The notes under the pieces were generated by a model, which saw only the letters and a program-made list of their open reading frames with translations, was not told the origin of the DNA and did not search any database. Positions 6,554 through 9,041 of a DNA stretch of 9,041 nucleotides are shown piece after piece; positions within the stretch are counted from its first letter, which is position 1, and each line of letters starts with the position of its first letter. The stretch covers positions 1 to 9,041 of the forward strand of contig CAYZUE010000051.1 in the NCBI GenBank assembly GCA_964481825.1, in the 5' to 3' direction. Made by a program: the position numbers and the translations under genes. This DNA comes from CAYZUE01 sp964481825. Lineage in GTDB: Archaea > Hydrothermarchaeota > Hydrothermarchaeia > Hydrothermarchaeales > JALUUU01.

Positions 6554-8227
6554 ATGAAAAATGGCTTGGACATTATCTCCTCCCCATGGGATCTTGATGA
6601 GAAGACTAAGGAACTTCTGCTTCTCCAGGAAGTTAATAACCTGCTGAATTCGGGATCCAAGCTAGAGGTAATCCTTGAGACTATTGCCAAAGGCCTAACA
6701 ACTATATTTGGGTATAATGTTTCCGCAATTCATCTCTTAAACGAAAGTAAGACTCATTTAGTATGTAAGAGCTACTCTGCTGAATCCAATCTTGTAAAGA
6801 AAGTAGAAAAATTAACAAAGATATCCGTGCTGAATTGGAAGATTCGCCTTTTCACGGGCAGTATGCTCACCCAACTAATCAAAACCAAAGAGCCAATTAT
6901 AACCACAGATATAGTAAATTTAGTAAAAAGCCATAGTGATATCCCAGCTCTCTCAAAATTAGCCGGTTCAATAGCCCGATTTTCTGGAATAAAATTTGGT
7001 ATTGGAGTCCCTTTATTGGCTGAGGATAAAATTGTAGGCGTGATAGGGATAGGGAGTAAAGAAAGACTTTTGGAAAAAGATGTAGAGATACTCCTCAACT
7101 TTTCTAAACAGGCAGGACTGGCAGTTGAAAGGGCTAAGATATTTGAAATTTTGGAAGATACAGTTCAGGAAAGAACTAAGGCACTTAAAGAGTCCAATGA
7201 ATTCTTAGATTCTGTTTTCAATTCTATAACAGACACAATTTTTATTCGTGATCTTAATTACAAGATAATAAAAGCTAATAGGGTGTCTGAACAGACTTTT
7301 AGAGAAAATTTAGTGGGAAAATGTTGTTACAAAGTCATCATGCAAAGATCAGAACCTTGTATTGATTGTGACATAGATTATACAATAGAAAAAAAGGAAG
7401 CTCAAACCCAAGAGGTATACGACGATAATCTGAAAGAGCATTTGTTAATAAGCACTTATCCTATATTTCACGAAGATGGTAGTTTAAACGCAGTTGTGAA
7501 GAGCATAAAGATTATCACCGAAGAAAAAAGGACTGAAGAGCAGATGATACGAGCAGATAAGCTTGCATCTATTGGAAGATTAGCAGCTGGTTTTGCTCAT
7601 GAAATAAATAATCCTTTAACAAACATATCTTTGTATGCCCAAATTCTCCATCATAAAGCAAGGGGCGAGAATCGACAGATGTTAGATATTGTAAAATCTC
7701 AAACAGATGTTGCTGGAAGAATAGTGAAAAATTTTCTAAAGTACTCCTATCCTCATTCAGAAAACTATGGACCTATCCAATTGAATGAAACGCTCTTAAA
7801 AGTATTAGATTTTCTGAAGTCTCAATTTCGTCAAGGTAACGTTAATTTAGAGTGTGATTTAGATCCGAAATTAAGAAAAATTAGAGGCGATGGAAGTCAT
7901 TTAGAACAAGTATTCGTAAATATTTTAACAAATGCGCTACATTCTATAGATAAGGAAGGTCATTTGAAGATACGCACTTCCAACAACGGAGGACAAATTA
8001 AAGTAGCAATTTCTGATACTGGATGTGGTATACCTAAAGAGCACCTTTCTAAGATATTTGATCCATTCTTCACTACTAAAGAAGTGGGGAAAGGAACTGG
8101 TTTAGGACTCTTCATAAGTTATGGGATTATTCAAAAACATAACGGGACGATAAGGGTTAAAAGTGATATTGACAAAGGTACTTCCTTTATTATGCAATTC
8201 CCCAATCTAGAGGACTATGAAAGATAA
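6554..8227 (+). CDS. Soluble GAF-PAS sensor histidine kinase
   Basis: A 557-residue kinase with no transmembrane segment, so a cytoplasmic sensor. Order: N-terminal GAF domain (about 25-195), a short linker helix (195-215), one PAS domain (about 215-325), HisKA dimerisation domain with phosphoacceptor His349 in GFAHEINNPL, and a HATPase domain (about 405-550) with N-box FVNILTNALHSI, G1 box DTGCGIP (488-494), F box FDPFFTT and G2 box GKGTGLGLFIS (512-522). All catalytic boxes are intact. The PAS contains a cysteine cluster (Cys257, Cys258, Cys269, Cys272; the last two as CIDC) that could bind metal or sense redox. The ligand is unknown; nitrogen oxyanion or redox sensing is a guess from the neighbourhood. 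The ATG at 6554 has no ribosome site, as for a leaderless first gene. Its end overlaps the response regulator by 11 bases, marking it as the cognate partner. Confidence 0.9.
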   Translation: MKNGLDIISSPWDLDEKTKELLLLQEVNNLLNSGSKLEVILETIAKGLTTIFGYNVSAIHLLNESKTHLVCKSYSAESNLVKKVEKLTKISVLNWKIRLFTGSMLTQLIKTKEPIITTDIVNLVKSHSDIPALSKLAGSIARFSGIKFGIGVPLLAEDKIVGVIGIGSKERLLEKDVEILLNFSKQAGLAVERAKIFEILEDTVQERTKALKESNEFLDSVFNSITDTIFIRDLNYKIIKANRVSEQTFRENLVGKCCYKVIMQRSEPCIDCDIDYTIEKKEAQTQEVYDDNLKEHLLISTYPIFHEDGSLNAVVKSIKIITEEKRTEEQMIRADKLASIGRLAAGFAHEINNPLTNISLYAQILHHKARGENRQMLDIVKSQTDVAGRIVKNFLKYSYPHSENYGPIQLNETLLKVLDFLKSQFRQGNVNLECDLDPKLRKIRGDGSHLEQVFVNILTNALHSIDKEGHLKIRTSNNGGQIKVAISDTGCGIPKEHLSKIFDPFFTTKEVGKGTGLGLFISYGIIQKHNGTIRVKSDIDKGTSFIMQFPNLEDYER

Positions 8228-8915
8228 AATATTGATAGTGGATGATGATCCATTAATATGTGAAGGGCTCACGTATGTCCTTAAAGACAAGTATGATGTG
8301 GTAACTGCAAGTTCAGGTAGAGGAGCATTACTGAAGGCAGAAACAGAAAAATTCAGCGTGGTATTGACAGATCTTGTAATGCCTGGTGTTGATGGAAAGC
8401 ATGTTTTGAGAGAAATCAAGCGATCTTATCCCCAAACCCAGGTGATTATGATAACTGCACATGCTACTGTAGATAATGCGATAGAAGCGATGAAAGAAGG
8501 TGCTAGCGATTACATTTGCAAACCCTTTGATATTAAAAACGTTCAGAAATCGATAGTAAGAGCTTTGAAGGAAGCTGCCTTTGAAAGGATTGATTATAAT
8601 TTAGAGCAAAAACTTGATAATGAAACTATAAAAGTGAGTATAAGCAAAGATTCAATCCTAAAAACTCTTTCCAATCCAATAAGGAGAGAGGCAATGGAAT
8701 TTTTAGTATCAGGAGATTACAGCTTTACTGAAATCCTTACACAACTGGACATAGATGATCCTACCAAATTGAGTTTCCATTTGAGAATCCTTAAATCTGT
8801 TAAGTTCGTGAAACAGGATGACTATAAGATATATTCTCTTTCTGATCAAGGGAAGGAGATTGCAAAGCTACTTTCATTTTTAAGTCAAATGTCTGATTCT
8901 AAGGATGCTAATTGA
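8217..8915 (+). CDS. Response regulator: receiver plus ArsR-like winged-helix DNA-binding domain
   Basis: A 232-residue regulator. Receiver (about 1-122) with acidic pocket Asp9-Asp11, phosphoacceptor Asp52 (VLTDLVMPG), Thr80 and Lys102 (ICKPF); it resembles NtrC-type receivers. A linker (about 123-145) leads to a winged helix-turn-helix (about 146-222), with ILKTLSNPIRREAMEFL, a FTEILTQLD turn, LSFHLRILKSVKFV as the probable recognition helix region, and a wing ending in YSLSDQGKEIAKLL, as in ArsR/HTH_20-like archaeal regulators. There is no sigma-54 AAA domain. This architecture is known in archaeal two-component systems (for example LtrR-like regulators, from memory). GAGG (8210-8213) lies 3 nt before the ATG, inside the kinase gene, and the 11-bp overlap implies coupled translation. 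It probably binds the divergent intergenic region, controlling the respiratory operon and its own operon. Confidence 0.88.
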   Translation: MKDKILIVDDDPLICEGLTYVLKDKYDVVTASSGRGALLKAETEKFSVVLTDLVMPGVDGKHVLREIKRSYPQTQVIMITAHATVDNAIEAMKEGASDYICKPFDIKNVQKSIVRALKEAAFERIDYNLEQKLDNETIKVSISKDSILKTLSNPIRREAMEFLVSGDYSFTEILTQLDIDDPTKLSFHLRILKSVKFVKQDDYKIYSLSDQGKEIAKLLSFLSQMSDSKDAN

Positions 8916-8927
8916 ATTTTTTTTCAA
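8912..8927. repeat. 16-bp inverted-repeat copy TTGAA-N6-TTCAA at end of regulator gene
   Basis: This symmetric 16-mer overlaps the stop codon of the response regulator and is the exact reverse complement of 6494-6509 in the divergent promoter region. It may be a second regulator site or part of a weak terminator, because its centre is the T-run. Chance recurrence in AT-rich spacers is a real possibility. Confidence 0.35.
8917..8924 (+). terminator. Oligo-T transcription terminator candidate
   Basis: Eight consecutive T begin two bases after the response regulator stop codon, and another five T follow at 8952-8956. Archaeal RNA polymerase terminates at such U-tracts without a strong hairpin; only a weak 5-bp stem (TTGAA/TTCAA) is available here. 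The remaining DNA to 9041 is extremely AT-rich and contains no supportable coding sequence. Confidence 0.4.
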
Positions 8928-8972
8928 GTAAAATTCCAATTAATTCTTGAATTTTTATTAAAAAAAAAATAC

Positions 8973-8984
8973 TTATAGCTATAA
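8973..8984. promoter_or_regulatory. 12-bp palindrome, possible TATA/operator for a gene beyond the right edge
   Basis: TTATAGCTATAA is a perfect palindrome in the final AT-rich spacer. Read on the plus strand, ACTTATAG preceded by A-rich DNA resembles an archaeal BRE/TATA pair. An ATG at 9030 could begin a gene outside the window, but too little of it is present to call. This may equally be a chance palindrome. Confidence 0.25.
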
Positions 8985-9041
8985 TAAATAAAAAATCTTT
9001 AAAACTACTATAGAATAAAATTTAAAAAAATGTATAATAAT

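Noticed and set aside
6772..7098. 108-codon minus-strand open frame
   Set aside because: It is antisense to the GAF domain of the kinase, with no domain or ribosome site.
8207..8419. 70-codon minus-strand open frame across the kinase/regulator junction
   Set aside because: It is antisense to the conserved receiver domain, so a shadow.
9030..9041. Start of a new gene at the ATG at 9030
   Set aside because: Only four codons are visible in extremely AT-rich DNA without a ribosome site, too little to support a gene.
1..9041. CRISPR array, tRNA, rRNA or insertion sequence
   Set aside because: No spaced direct repeats, cloverleaf-like segments, transposase frames or terminal inverted repeats were seen.

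Overview
The window is an AT-rich (clearly below 40% GC) respiratory gene island. Five tightly packed minus-strand genes (6416 down to 1, running off the left edge) encode what looks like one electron-transfer unit. In transcription order these are a cytochrome bd-type subunit I-like multi-haem membrane protein, a one-helix membrane-anchored monohaem cytochrome c, a three-helix membrane protein with a C-terminal cytochrome c domain, a haem b-binding gamma subunit of the type II DMSO reductase family, and the large TAT-exported molybdenum catalytic subunit. The catalytic subunit most resembles the periplasmic nitrite oxidoreductase (NxrA) type known from Nitrospira, Nitrospina and anammox bacteria. 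The iron-sulfur beta subunit expected for such an enzyme is not in the window and may lie beyond position 1.

Divergent from this operon, across a 137-bp AT-rich intergenic region, is a two-component pair. A soluble GAF-PAS histidine kinase (6554-8227) overlaps by 11 bases a response regulator (8217-8915) that joins a receiver to an ArsR-like winged helix. The divergent arrangement suggests that the pair regulates the respiratory operon. The right-hand 126 bp (8916-9041) is very AT-rich, with T-runs and a small palindrome, and holds no supportable gene.

Organism: several cues favour an archaeon over a bacterium, though none is decisive. Both divergent first genes lack a Shine-Dalgarno sequence and have a TATA-like element about 30 bp before the start codon, as expected for leaderless archaeal transcripts. 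Genes inside the minus operon do have Shine-Dalgarno sequences. The regulator's receiver plus ArsR-like winged helix is an architecture well known in archaeal two-component systems, and it lacks the sigma-54 domain usual for this receiver type in bacteria. A low-GC bacterium such as a Scalindua-like anammox planctomycete remains possible.

Working model (inference): the Mo subunit, its missing Fe-S partner and the haem b gamma subunit sit on the outer face of the membrane and exchange electrons through the two membrane-tethered cytochromes c with the bd-like protein. That protein keeps the residues expected to bind haem b but has lost parts of the canonical oxidase signature and has no CydB beside it, so it may be a quinone/cytochrome c exchanger rather than an oxygen reductase. 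The sequence does not show whether the unit oxidises nitrite or reduces nitrate or another oxyanion.
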